Below the pieces are notes generated by a model. The model ran no database searches. It was not told the origin of the DNA and was given only the letters and a program-made list of their open reading frames with translations. A DNA stretch of 15,415 bases from Opitutia bacterium UBA977 (GTDB taxonomy: Bacteria > Verrucomicrobiota > Verrucomicrobiia > Opitutales > Coraliomargaritaceae). The translations under genes and the position numbers were made by a program. Positions 1 to 7,423 of the stretch are shown piece after piece. Each line of letters begins with the position of its first letter. The stretch's first letter is position 1. The stretch spans positions 48,867 to 64,281 of the forward strand of contig DBBT01000061.1 of the NCBI GenBank assembly GCA_002292345.1, written 5' to 3'.

Positions 1-666
1 ATAGCTGTTAGATTCGAAGTCGAAGTTCTTCTTAAATTCAGTGGTGTGGCAATACGCACAATTGGCATTCCAGTTCATGCCTTGGTTCGCCCAGTGGCCC
101 CATTCGCCAGGAAGACGATCTTGGCCCTCGTAAACATCGTACCACCGGTCTTCTTTGACATCGTAGGTGGCACTGATGGTTTGGAATTTGTCTCCAGGTA
201 ACTGTGCGAGATATTGGCGGAGTGGCGTTTCGCCGATCACGCCGACAAGATCGTAAGTGGTAATGCTGTCGTCATCGTGAATCACGCGTAGCTCAAATTT
301 GCCGTCGGTTTCGGCCATTTCATAGGTCACGCCAGATTCCTTAATGCGACGAGTTGGGGTGAAGGCTGCGCGATCAAACTTGATCGAGATGGGCCGGTTG
401 GCTTTGGCGTGATGGCTGCTCTCCCAGTCGGCGACCTCATCGGCGTGACACTCAACGCAGGACTCGGGACCGATTTTGGCTTGGCGCTCTGGGTTATGGG
501 AAATTGGGAATGTGCCGTAGTCGATGTTTGCCTCTTGTGCATTCGGTAACTTTTCAGTCGCAGAGTAACTCGCACTTTGCTGTTGATCGCAGGCGCACAA
601 TGAGAGGAGCGAAAGCCCTATCAGGAGATGTATCGGACGAGCGAGCTGTATCGAAGCAGGGGACAT
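1..666 (-). CDS. Lipoprotein multihaem c-type cytochrome, N-terminal part (runs off the window)
   Basis: Reading the minus strand from the ATG at 666-664 gives 222 open codons up to the window edge. Residues 1-26 look like a lipoprotein signal: a hydrophobic stretch followed by Leu-Cys-Ala-Cys and then Asp-Gln-Gln, so the mature protein is probably lipid-anchored in a membrane. Two haem-c motifs are visible: CVECH near residue 74 and CAYCH near residue 205. Between them, 'DWESSHHA', 'PLRQYLAQLPGDKFQ' and 'RWYDVY' followed by a 'NWNANCAYCH' block resemble the large c554-like cytochromes of Planctomycetes and Verrucomicrobia, which often carry C-terminal TPR repeats (family knowledge). Likely role: periplasmic electron transfer; partner unknown. 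The rest lies outside the window. No convincing Shine-Dalgarno precedes the ATG, but no better in-frame start was seen. It appears unrelated to the neighbouring sugar genes. Confidence 0.8.
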   Translation of the reverse strand, partial: MSPASIQLARPIHLLIGLSLLSLCACDQQQSASYSATEKLPNAQEANIDYGTFPISHNPERQAKIGPESCVECHADEVADWESSHHAKANRPISIKFDRAAFTPTRRIKESGVTYEMAETDGKFELRVIHDDDSITTYDLVGVIGETPLRQYLAQLPGDKFQTISATYDVKEDRWYDVYEGQDRLPGEWGHWANQGMNWNANCAYCHTTEFKKNFDFESNSY

Positions 667-890
667 TGCCCGAATGGTCGCAAATGCCCGACGTAGGTCA
701 AGGCTGATGCGGGTGACTGGCTGAAAATATCAAACCTAATAGCACCTATTTTTTACGTTAATATCCGCGCATATACCGTTTATTCTCGGTAGCCACTTTT
801 AGGTCTATTCGTTTTATCTCAGTAATCGTTCAAGTTCTTGCGCGGATGAACAGATTGCTGAAAAAGCGGAGTTCTCGATTTTATGTGTGG

Positions 891-1778
891 CTAGTGTCTC
901 TGTTGGCGCAACCATTGCTGTGGTGATTGGCCGAACTGTTTTTTAAAGGCACGAGAGAAGTAGTAAACCGTGGAGTAACCCAGAGCAATGGCAGTTTCAG
1001 TAACACTATTACCCTCGCGGAGCAGAAGGTCGCGGGCGCGGTTGAGCTTGATGATGTTCTCGAATTCACGCGGTGAGTAGCCGGTCTGTTTTTTGAATGC
1101 GAAGCGAAAGCGGGAATAGCTGACGCCGAGTTCTTGTGCGAGCGCTTCAAGATCGGTATGAGTCGCTAGATTGGCGAGCATTGTGGCCTTGGCCTGAATG
1201 ACGAGTGCACTGTCTTTGCTCTGTGAGCGACTTTTGCTCTGAGCTCCGGATTTTAGAAACGCGAGGGTGAGTGGCACATGGCTGGCCAGTATTTGTTCCT
1301 TGGCGATAACAGGTTGTTGTAACCAATAGAGAATTTGGTCGAAATGCTGGATGAGCGCATCGGTCTGGCCTGCTTTGAGGATCGGGTCCTCTGGGGAGAA
1401 GAAAGCTTTCATGATGCGCTCCGCTTCTTGCCCGCGAAAGCCAATCCAGTATTCCGACCAGCCGGTTTTAGGGTTCGGATGGTAGCGGTGCCACTCGCCT
1501 GGAAACAGTAGGATGGCATCACCAGTGCGCACCTCCGTTTTTGGTTGGGTACGTGATTCGAAGATGCCGGAGCCTGTGGTGATGTAGACGATCTGATATT
1601 CATCGAGTGTGCGGCAGCCATCTTTGTCAAAAAGGTAACTTTGTGGGTGCCCCCTACTTGGATATTGGGAGCGCGGAGGCACGTTTTGTCGACCCGCGTG
1701 CACTAGACGCCAGCCCCATTGCCTAGCTTGTTGGTCAGTGGGCAGGTAGCGGCTAAAGCTGTCGATATCTGTAGTCAT
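891..1778 (-). CDS. AraC-family transcriptional regulator (probable rhamnose regulator)
   Basis: A 295-residue one-component regulator. An N-terminal cupin-like sugar-sensing region spans about residues 55-110, with 'YQIVYITTGSG' and 'GDAILLFPGEWHRY' as in AraC ligand-binding domains. The C-terminal AraC DNA-binding domain (about 195-293) has two helix-turn-helix units: the first around 'LEALAQELGVSYSRFRFAFK' and the second around 'VTETAIALGYSTVYYFSRAF', ending in the usual 'FGQSPQQW'. It is transcribed divergently from rhaA across a 110-base gap, so control of rhaA is the natural inference, as RhaR/RhaS do in enterobacteria. The ligand (L-rhamnose or another deoxysugar) is not proven by sequence. 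The start at 1778 lacks a Shine-Dalgarno but gives the expected full-length N-terminus. Confidence 0.9.
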   Translation of the reverse strand: MTTDIDSFSRYLPTDQQARQWGWRLVHAGRQNVPPRSQYPSRGHPQSYLFDKDGCRTLDEYQIVYITTGSGIFESRTQPKTEVRTGDAILLFPGEWHRYHPNPKTGWSEYWIGFRGQEAERIMKAFFSPEDPILKAGQTDALIQHFDQILYWLQQPVIAKEQILASHVPLTLAFLKSGAQSKSRSQSKDSALVIQAKATMLANLATHTDLEALAQELGVSYSRFRFAFKKQTGYSPREFENIIKLNRARDLLLREGNSVTETAIALGYSTVYYFSRAFKKQFGQSPQQWLRQQRH

Positions 1779-1823
1779 GAACGAAATCGTCTATTTTCTG
1801 TCATAAAGTGCAAATATAATGTC

Positions 1824-1884
1824 AGTGGGTGTATTCATTTTGATTAGTAATTAGGTTATTATCTGCGTTTTAATCACTCCCACT
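1824..1884. promoter_or_regulatory. Candidate operator half-sites in the araC-rhaA divergent promoter region
   Basis: In the 110-base divergent gap, AGTGGGTGT at 1824-1832 and ACTCCCACT at 1876-1884 are inverted copies matching at 8 of 9 positions. They flank an AT-rich core that contains a TATTAT (1857-1862). The second copy ends four bases before the rhaA ATG. Whether the neighbouring AraC protein binds them is inference. The match could be chance in a short region. Confidence 0.25.
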
Positions 1885-1888
1885 TAAT

Positions 1889-3130
1889 ATGTTTGATCAA
1901 GTACAAGAACTGTATGCCTCGATTGGTGTTGATGCAGAGCAAGCCATCGAAGCGCTGGGTCAGATTCCGATTTCGCTGCATTGCTGGCAGGGCGATGATG
2001 TGGTCGGCTTTGAAGTTGGCGCGGGTGCAGTCGGCAGTGGTCTTGCCGTCACCGGAAACTATCCTGGCAAGGCACGCACGATTGCCGAGTTGCGACAGGA
2101 CTTAGAAAAAGTACTGTCAATGTTGCCAGGAAAGCATCGTTTGAATCTGCATGCGATCTACGGCGATTTTGGCGGTGAGTCGGTCGACCGCGATCAGATC
2201 GAAGTGAAGCATTTTCAGAGTTGGATCGATTGGGCGAAAGAGCAGGGTATCGGTCTTGATTTTAATCCATCCTGTTTTTCACACCCGAAAGCAGAGGATG
2301 GTTTGACCTTAAGTCATCCTGATCCAGAGATTCGCGCGTTTTGGATCGAACACTGTAAGCGCAGTCGAATCATTAGCGCAGCGATGGGCGAGCAACTTGG
2401 TAGCGCTAGTGTGATGAATGTTTGGGTGCCAGATGGGATGAAAGATATGCCAGCGGATCGTCAAAGCTACCGCCAACGACTGTCTGACAGTCTGGATCAA
2501 GTTTTTGCTGAGAAGTTGAATCCGGTGCACCATATTGATGCGGTTGAGTGTAAGCTCTTCGGTATCGGCTCCGAAAGTATGGTGGTGGGGTCGCATGAGT
2601 TCTACATGGGTTACGCGATTAAAAATCAGATCGCACTATGTTTGGATGCCGGGCACTTCCATCCGACCGAGGGAATCGCCGATAAGATTTCATCCGTTAT
2701 GATGTATGTGCCTGAACTCTTACTGCACGTCTCTCGTGGCGTGCGTTGGGATAGTGATCACGTCGTGCTCTTTGATGATCAGACTCAAAATATTATGCAG
2801 GAACTGGTGCGTTGCGATGTGTTGCCACGCACGCATATCGGACTGGACTTCTTCGATGCCTCGATCAACCGTATTGGCGCGTGGGTAATTGGCACACGTG
2901 CGGCTCAGAAGTCGCTCTTGTTAGCTTTACTGGAACCGCGCGCGCAATTACGTGCCGCTGAACTTGCTGGCGACTATACCACACGTCTAGCGCTATTAGA
3001 GCAGGCTAAGGCATTGCCTTGGAGTGTCGTTTGGGAGGAGTTCTGTAAGCGCAATGAAGTGCCCGGTGAGTTGTCGCTGCTCGATGAGGTCAGGGGCTAT
3101 GAAGCATCCGTCCTTTCCGGCCGTTCATAA
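1889..3130 (+). CDS. rhaA: L-rhamnose isomerase
   Basis: Converts L-rhamnose to L-rhamnulose in the cytoplasm, the first step of the phosphorylative rhamnose pathway. The 413 residues are close to the 419 of E. coli RhaA and match it along the whole length. Examples are '[12 protein letters not shown]' (31-42), 'TGNYPGKAR', '[12 protein letters not shown]', '[13 protein letters not shown]', '[11 protein letters not shown]' and '[11 protein letters not shown]'. The metal ligands known in the E. coli enzyme appear with a constant offset of 14: Glu220, Asp253 and His280 plus Asp320 for the structural site, and His256, Asp288 and Asp290 for the catalytic site. It looks fully active. It stands divergent from an AraC regulator and is followed 188 bases later by a permease. 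The rhamnulokinase and aldolase normally found with it are absent from this window. No Shine-Dalgarno is seen before the ATG. Confidence 0.97.
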   Translation: MFDQVQELYASIGVDAEQAIEALGQIPISLHCWQGDDVVGFEVGAGAVGSGLAVTGNYPGKARTIAELRQDLEKVLSMLPGKHRLNLHAIYGDFGGESVDRDQIEVKHFQSWIDWAKEQGIGLDFNPSCFSHPKAEDGLTLSHPDPEIRAFWIEHCKRSRIISAAMGEQLGSASVMNVWVPDGMKDMPADRQSYRQRLSDSLDQVFAEKLNPVHHIDAVECKLFGIGSESMVVGSHEFYMGYAIKNQIALCLDAGHFHPTEGIADKISSVMMYVPELLLHVSRGVRWDSDHVVLFDDQTQNIMQELVRCDVLPRTHIGLDFFDASINRIGAWVIGTRAAQKSLLLALLEPRAQLRAAELAGDYTTRLALLEQAKALPWSVVWEEFCKRNEVPGELSLLDEVRGYEASVLSGRS

Positions 3131-3318
3131 GGTCAAACCAATTTTCTTAACCTTCGAAAAACTAATCATTTTTTCCTGCGCCATAGGGAGGCAAATTAAA
3201 GTCCACTTCTCATTTATATGTTAGCTATATTAGCCTGGTGCACGTGAGATTTCTGTCTCGATAGTGAAGCATTATTTTATATCTATTTATGTCATCTTAT
3301 TTAATTACTATTTAAACT

Positions 3319-4734
3319 ATGCCCCAAAAATATAAACCCATCGACGATTCGCCAGTTATTGAGGAGTTTGAATCGACCCCTGTCCCTGAACGCGCGCAAA
3401 AAGGCGCGAAAGCTTTCTGGGGCATGTATGCAGGTGAGCATGCGGCAGGCACGGAGTTCATGATTGGGCCGCTCTTTCTACTTGCTGGAGTGAGTTTGCA
3501 GAACATCTTCTGGGGCTTGTTGCTGGGAAATTTCTTAGCGGTGTTGAGCTGGCGATTTATTTGTGCGCCGATTGCCACGAAAGCGCGTTTAACCCTGTAT
3601 TGCCACTTAGAGAAAATCGCCGGTAAGAAACTGGTTAAGATCTACAATTTGGCGAATGGTGTGCTCTTCTGTTTCCTCGCTGGAGCGATGATTACCGTGT
3701 CCGCCACAGCAGTAGGGATTCCGTTCAATCTGGAAATGCCAGCCTTTGATGCGATTTATCCGAACAGTGCATCCTTTATTATGATTGTGGTGGCTGTGGG
3801 GGTAGTGATTTCGGCAGTCGCCGGTTTTGGTTATAATGCGGTGAGTCGTTTTGCGAATATTGCTGCCCCATGGATGGTGTTGGTTTTCTTGGGTTGTGGG
3901 ATCGTCGCGCTCAAGCAATTAGGCGTCGATTCCTGGGCTGGGCTTGAGGCTATTTGGACCGAGTCGATCAGCTTTGCGCAAGGCGGTGAGGTGAAGACGT
4001 CAATGGGCTTCCTCGAAGTTGTTTTATTCGCATGGTTTTGTAATGCCGCGATGCACGTCGGTATGTCGGATCTTTCGGTATTTCGTTATGCTAAAAAAGC
4101 CTCCAGTGGTTGGGCCACCGCAGGGGGTATGTATGTCGGGCACTATATGGCTTGGATCGCTGCTGCACTGATGTTGGCAGCGCAAATTAAACTGACTCAA
4201 AGTGCCGATCCAGTTCCCGGCCCCATGGCTTTTAATGTTGTTGGTATCGCAGGTATCATCTGTGTGGTCGTTGCTGGTTGGACGACTGCCAACCCGACGA
4301 TCTATCGTGCAGGTTTGGCGTTTCAGGCAATGTTGCCTGGCACGAGTCGCTTGAGTATGACTTTACTTGCGGGGGGTATTGCTACCACTGCCGCGATTTT
4401 TCCAGCCTTTGCATTTAAGTTACTCGGTTTTGTCGGTTTATATGGCACGATTCTCGCACCTATGGGCGCGGTGATCTTCGCCGATTGGTATTTGAGCAAA
4501 CGCATCGGAGTCACACCTTTTCACGCCGAAGCGATTGGCTGTGGCGTCAATAAATCAGTTTTATTTGCATGGCTCATTCCGGTGACGATCTCGCTTTATT
4601 TTATTTTCGCACAAGGCGTGACCACTTGGTATTTTGTATTTCCCGCATGGTTTGCATGCGGTGTCTTGTTCCTCGTCTTTAGTCGTTTGCGAGGGATGCC
4701 ACAGTCATCAGTAAAGAAAGGAGAGAGCGTATGA
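3319..4734 (+). CDS. NCS1-type (purine/cytosine permease-like) membrane transporter
   Basis: A 471-residue inner-membrane protein with about 12 hydrophobic segments (roughly residues 46-58, 63-82, 112-135, 152-170, 183-199, 232-248, 270-290, 307-323, 346-365, 368-390, 416-431, 437-455). The soluble N-terminus, 'TTANPTIYRAGLAFQ' (322-336) and 'GAVIFADWYL' (383-392) resemble the nucleobase:cation symporter-1 family (cytosine, hydantoin and allantoin permeases). Family members are usually cation symporters with a LeuT-like fold. Its place after rhaA suggests it may import a sugar or sugar derivative rather than a nucleobase, but the sequence does not decide the substrate. Its stop codon overlaps the start of the next gene in an ATGA. 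The leader is AT-rich with no Shine-Dalgarno. A separate promoter in the 188-base gap after rhaA is possible, though no convincing box was found. Confidence 0.85.
   Translation: MPQKYKPIDDSPVIEEFESTPVPERAQKGAKAFWGMYAGEHAAGTEFMIGPLFLLAGVSLQNIFWGLLLGNFLAVLSWRFICAPIATKARLTLYCHLEKIAGKKLVKIYNLANGVLFCFLAGAMITVSATAVGIPFNLEMPAFDAIYPNSASFIMIVVAVGVVISAVAGFGYNAVSRFANIAAPWMVLVFLGCGIVALKQLGVDSWAGLEAIWTESISFAQGGEVKTSMGFLEVVLFAWFCNAAMHVGMSDLSVFRYAKKASSGWATAGGMYVGHYMAWIAAALMLAAQIKLTQSADPVPGPMAFNVVGIAGIICVVVAGWTTANPTIYRAGLAFQAMLPGTSRLSMTLLAGGIATTAAIFPAFAFKLLGFVGLYGTILAPMGAVIFADWYLSKRIGVTPFHAEAIGCGVNKSVLFAWLIPVTISLYFIFAQGVTTWYFVFPAWFACGVLFLVFSRLRGMPQSSVKKGESV
4719..4725 (+). promoter_or_regulatory. Shine-Dalgarno of the small membrane protein gene
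   Basis: AGGAGAG ends five bases before the ATG at 4731. It is a strong ribosome-binding site lying inside the end of the permease gene. It supports the small downstream frame as a real gene, translated by coupling or re-initiation. Confidence 0.7.
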
Positions 4735-4931
4735 AAAATATCTGTAAATGGATCGGACTGTTATCGATTGCGGTGATTTTTATTCTGCCGCTTGCTTTCT
4801 ATATTGAGCAAATCACTTTGGAAGCGATGAAGGAGGGCTTGCTAATTTCGACGCTAGTTTGGTTTGGCACCTCGGTGTTTTGGATTGGTAGCAAAGCACC
4901 AAAAGATCTGGCCGGTGATCCGATTCTTTAA
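4731..4931 (+). CDS. Small two-helix membrane protein coupled to the permease
   Basis: A 66-residue hydrophobic protein of unknown family. Two membrane segments are visible, about residues 5-24 and 36-53. They are joined by a short acidic/basic loop ('EQITLEAMKEG') and followed by a polar tail. The start is well supported: ATGA overlap with the permease stop (4731-4734) and a strong AGGAGAG five bases upstream. Close translational coupling to a 12-segment permease suggests an accessory or stabilising subunit, by analogy with other small transporter partners. No homologue was recognised, so function is inference. The gene is the last of the plus-strand group; the next gene is convergent. Confidence 0.75.
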   Translation: MKNICKWIGLLSIAVIFILPLAFYIEQITLEAMKEGLLISTLVWFGTSVFWIGSKAPKDLAGDPIL

Positions 4932-5013
4932 TTCTTTGGCATTATGGGCATGGCAGTGTTTTTAACTGTTTGATTTGATCGAAACTGGTGCTCAATCAGT
5001 TTGGTGCTGAACA

Positions 5014-5042
5014 TTGCAGCCTTAAGTCTAATCACGCTGCAA
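5014..5042. repeat. Inverted repeat in the convergent gap
   Basis: TTGCAGC (5014-5020) and GCTGCAA (5036-5042) form a perfect 7-base inverted repeat with a 15-base loop, between the small membrane protein gene and the convergent maturase gene. A transcription-stopping role is possible from its position, but there is no T-run on either side. I do not call it an intrinsic terminator. Nothing else definite was seen between 4932 and 5125. Confidence 0.25.
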
Positions 5043-5125
5043 CTAAGTGGCTGCTGCCAGCACTCATTTGGAATTAGGCGCGAATGTACCCTATTGTTTT
5101 GTCCTTTGCAGGTCCAGCGTGTCAG

Positions 5126-6418
5126 CTAGGTTCTGTGCCCCTTTCGTTGCTCCGCTAGGATTTGCATGACATCCGCCGGTGCGCGTTTAGAGCGATATAG
5201 TTCGGCCATAATCTTCATGGCGGGGTCGATATGTGTGAAGAATTTTTTGTAGGAGGGGCAGAGGTAATTGAGGCCCCATTCACCATCAGGCGTCCAAGAG
5301 AAACGGTGCTTTGGACATTCGCCATTGCAGGCGAAGCGGACGCTGCAATCGCGGCAATATTGTGGCAGCTTGTCGCGCTTGGCGTTGCCAAAGTCTTTAG
5401 CCATCTGGCTGTTGGCTAGCTCACCAAGCGAGGTGTTCATCATGTTACCCAGCTTGTAGTTTGGATACACATAGTGGTCGCAGGTATAAACGTCACCGTC
5501 GTGCTCCATCGCGAGCGCGTCTCCGCAGGTTTCAGCGAAATAGCACAGCCCGCCGGGAGTTCCTAGCCATTTGCCGAGAGCGACATCGAACAGTTGCACA
5601 TAGACTTTGCCAACATCGCGATTGATCCACTCGTTGAAAATCTTGATCAGAAAATCACCATACGCTTCGGCTGGCACCGCAAAGTCTGACATCTTTGGGC
5701 TTTCTTTAGTTGCCGGTGCTTCTGCGAGATTAGGCGGTGCGGCGTGGTCGAGGCCGAGCTTGGCGGCGGCGGTGTCAACTTCGCGTTCCACGATGGGAAT
5801 GAATTGTAGGTACTTTGATCCGATGCTCTTAAGAAACTGGTAGATTTTGACGGGGTGCTTGACGGTTTCGGCGTTGACGCAGGTGAGGGTGTTAAATTCG
5901 ACGCCGTGTTCACGCAGCACATTTAGACCGCGAATGACTTCCTTGTAGGTGTCGCGGCCTTTTTTATCGACGCGATATGCGTTGTGTAGGTCTTCTGGGC
6001 CATCAATCGACAGGCCGACCAGAAACTTGTTCTCGGCCAGAAATTCACCCCATTCATCGTCGAGCAGAATACCATTGGTTTGAAAAGCGGTGCTGATCTG
6101 CTTGCCGTTAGCGTGCTTCTTTTGGAATTCAACGACCTTGCGGAAGTAATTAACACCAAGCAGGGTTGGTTCACCGCCTTGAAAGGCGAAAGAGACCTCT
6201 TGACTAGGTTGTGCGGCGATATAATCGCGAATGAAGGCTTCCAACTTTTCATCCGACATCTTCCACTTTTCATTTTCAGGATAGAGCTGCTCCTTTTCGA
6301 GGTAGAAGCAATATTTGCAATCGAGATTACAGATCGGTCCTATGGCTTTGGCGATGACGTGAAAGGGCGCATCTGCTTGCCTTAAAATCGTTTCTGAGCG
6401 GTTGCCGGATGAAGTCAT
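5126..6418 (-). CDS. Anaerobic sulfatase-maturating enzyme (radical SAM, SPASM domain)
   Basis: A 430-residue radical-SAM enzyme that would convert an active-site Cys or Ser of type I sulfatases to formylglycine in the cytoplasm before export. The radical-SAM cluster motif is Cys30-x3-Cys34-x2-Cys37 ('CNLDCKYC') and the SAM-binding 'GGEP' is at 81-84. The C-terminal SPASM region has eight cysteines (292, 298, 313, 355, 358, 364, 368, 387) able to hold two auxiliary [4Fe-4S] clusters. The spacing in 'YCRDCSVRFACNGECPKHRF' is typical of this family. Asp278 in 'QLFDVALG' appears to match the catalytic Asp known in the Clostridium enzyme. A proline/alanine-rich insertion lies at about 226-242. 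No sulfatase lies in the window, so clients must be elsewhere. It follows the second AraC gene on the same strand. AGGA sits six bases before the ATG, inside a perfect inverted repeat. Confidence 0.93.
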   Translation of the reverse strand: MTSSGNRSETILRQADAPFHVIAKAIGPICNLDCKYCFYLEKEQLYPENEKWKMSDEKLEAFIRDYIAAQPSQEVSFAFQGGEPTLLGVNYFRKVVEFQKKHANGKQISTAFQTNGILLDDEWGEFLAENKFLVGLSIDGPEDLHNAYRVDKKGRDTYKEVIRGLNVLREHGVEFNTLTCVNAETVKHPVKIYQFLKSIGSKYLQFIPIVEREVDTAAAKLGLDHAAPPNLAEAPATKESPKMSDFAVPAEAYGDFLIKIFNEWINRDVGKVYVQLFDVALGKWLGTPGGLCYFAETCGDALAMEHDGDVYTCDHYVYPNYKLGNMMNTSLGELANSQMAKDFGNAKRDKLPQYCRDCSVRFACNGECPKHRFSWTPDGEWGLNYLCPSYKKFFTHIDPAMKIMAELYRSKRAPADVMQILAEQRKGHRT

Positions 6419-6421
6419 GAT

Positions 6422-6440
6422 TCATCCTAAATTAGGATGA
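6422..6440. promoter_or_regulatory. Perfect inverted repeat covering the maturase ribosome-binding site
   Basis: TCATCCTAA (6422-6430) and TTAGGATGA (6432-6440) are perfect inverted arms around a single central base, ending three bases before the maturase start codon. On the minus-strand transcript the downstream arm carries the AGGA ribosome-binding site and the upstream arm carries UCCU, which can pair with it. It could fold into an 8-bp stem with a 3-base loop that hides the site, or serve as a DNA operator for a dimeric repressor. The repeat is certain; the role is inferred. Confidence 0.6.
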
Positions 6441-6475
6441 TTTGTGTCTGATGCGAGGATCTATAGCCCAGCGCC

Positions 6476-6505
6476 ATAATATTTCTTGCACACTGTTATT
6501 GTCGA
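6476..6505 (-). promoter_or_regulatory. Candidate promoter of the sulfatase maturase gene
   Basis: Read on the minus strand, TCGACA (6505-6500) and TATTAT (6481-6476) are separated by 18 bases and resemble -35 and -10 elements. Transcription would begin near 6469, leaving a leader of about 50 bases that contains the inverted repeat. The -35 overlaps the TATTGTC motif. Judged by eye only. Confidence 0.3.
6497..6503 (+). promoter_or_regulatory. TATTGTC motif, copy 1 (upstream of the maturase gene)
   Basis: TATTGTC, extended as TTATTGTCGAA. Two more copies lie in the other intergenic region flanking the second AraC gene (7387-7393 and 7424-7430). It overlaps the candidate maturase -35 element. 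A possible binding half-site of the second AraC regulator. Confidence 0.35.
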
Positions 6506-6524
6506 ATTTGAGGCGCTTTAGCGC

Positions 6525-7379
6525 TCATTCCCGTAGTGCTGGCATTGACTTAGTCGCCTCGTATTTGATGCGCTTGCGGCACGCTGAGGGGTTGATGCCG
6601 TGGTGTTGCTTGAAGCGTTTAGAAAAATGAAATTGATCACAAAAACCGAGTTGTTCGGCAATGGCCTCGTTGCTAAGATTAGTTTCGACTAGTAAGCGGG
6701 TGGCTTTTTGCATTTGGCGAATGTGTATGAAACGCTTTGGAGTCTGGCCTGTCAGGCGGGTGAATTTTTTGCGGAAGACATCGTAAGACTGACCCATATC
6801 TTGCGCGGAGTGCAGTACGCCTTTGGGATTGGTGAGGTGGTGTTCTAGGATGTGTCGGGCTCGGTCAATCCAGATTTGAGTACTTTGAGTTTCGACTATA
6901 TAGCGGTCACGTTTGAGCGCTTCGGCGAGGAAGTCCTGCAGGCGGGTGACCTGTTGTAGTGGGTTGGTGTCTGGGGCGTAAATGTCTTTGAAGCGATCGA
7001 GCCAGAGTTCAATCGGAGTTAGTTTCAGCAAGGGGCGATTTGCAGGAAAAAGACCTTGCTGCTCCCAAAGCTGGAAGACTGGGCCATCAAACAGCATGAA
7101 GTATTCATTCCAGATCGTTTTTACGCTGGGCTTGTAGCGGTGCTCTAGCTCTGGACGCAGCAGGATTAAGTCGCCTGGGTTGACTGCCAGTGTACGCTGC
7201 GGGTCCTCATAAGTTCCACTGCCACTTTGCACATATACTAAAGCGTAACAGCCGAGCTTGCGGCGTTTTTTACCAGGCGTGCCGTAGCTGTCCTCGAGCC
7301 GAGCCACTGTACTGATGCGACCCATCCCGGATTGTTCGGAGCCTTGATGCAAGGAGTAGACTGTGTGTGTACGCTTCAT
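6525..7379 (-). CDS. AraC-family transcriptional regulator (probable regulator of the sugar-acid operon)
   Basis: A 284-residue regulator with the same architecture as the AraC protein at 891-1778, but clearly diverged. The N-terminal cupin-like region covers about residues 40-100 ('YALVYVQSGSGTYED', 'PGDLILLRPELEHRY'). The C-terminal DNA-binding domain covers about 170-272, with a first helix-turn-helix near 'SAQDMGQSYDVFRKKFTRLTGQTPKRF' and a second near 'NEAIAEQLGFCDQFHFSKRFKQHHGINPSACR'. It diverges from the RraA-dehydratase-SDR-GH2 operon across 82 bases and precedes the maturase gene by 106 bases on the same strand. Both gaps carry TATTGTC, so it may control both units; this is inference. 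A GCGC-TAAA-GCGC hairpin follows its stop without a T-run. The start at 7379 has no Shine-Dalgarno. Confidence 0.9.
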   Translation of the reverse strand: MKRTHTVYSLHQGSEQSGMGRISTVARLEDSYGTPGKKRRKLGCYALVYVQSGSGTYEDPQRTLAVNPGDLILLRPELEHRYKPSVKTIWNEYFMLFDGPVFQLWEQQGLFPANRPLLKLTPIELWLDRFKDIYAPDTNPLQQVTRLQDFLAEALKRDRYIVETQSTQIWIDRARHILEHHLTNPKGVLHSAQDMGQSYDVFRKKFTRLTGQTPKRFIHIRQMQKATRLLVETNLSNEAIAEQLGFCDQFHFSKRFKQHHGINPSACRKRIKYEATKSMPALRE

Positions 7380-7386
7380 TGTTTTT

Positions 7387-7393
7387 TATTGTC
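7387..7393 (+). promoter_or_regulatory. TATTGTC motif, copy 2 (close to the second AraC start)
   Basis: TATTGTC, extended as TTATTGTCCGAA, eight bases upstream of the second AraC start codon. This position would suit autoregulation. It is in the same orientation as copy 3, with 37 bases between the starts of the two. Confidence 0.35.
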
Positions 7394-7423
7394 CGAAATA
7401 TACATAAATAAACCCTTTACATG

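Noticed and set aside
327..575. 82-residue minus-strand open frame
   Set aside because: It lies in another frame of the cytochrome gene, which has the lipoprotein signal and CxxCH motifs in the true frame; the shadow peptide is Ser/Pro/Lys-rich with no motif.
738..750. AATAG-CAC-CTATT hairpin followed by T's in the gap before the cytochrome gene
   Set aside because: The T-run is on the plus strand, where no gene ends; the stem is only five weak pairs.
3156..3175. GAAAAA ... TTTTTC stem after rhaA as a terminator
   Set aside because: The stem is almost all A-T, would be unstable and has no T-run after a GC stem; likely chance in AT-rich sequence.
6513..6524. GCGC-TTTA-GCGC hairpin directly after the second AraC stop as a terminator
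   Set aside because: Four-base stem with no T-run on the minus-strand transcript; not enough for an intrinsic terminator.
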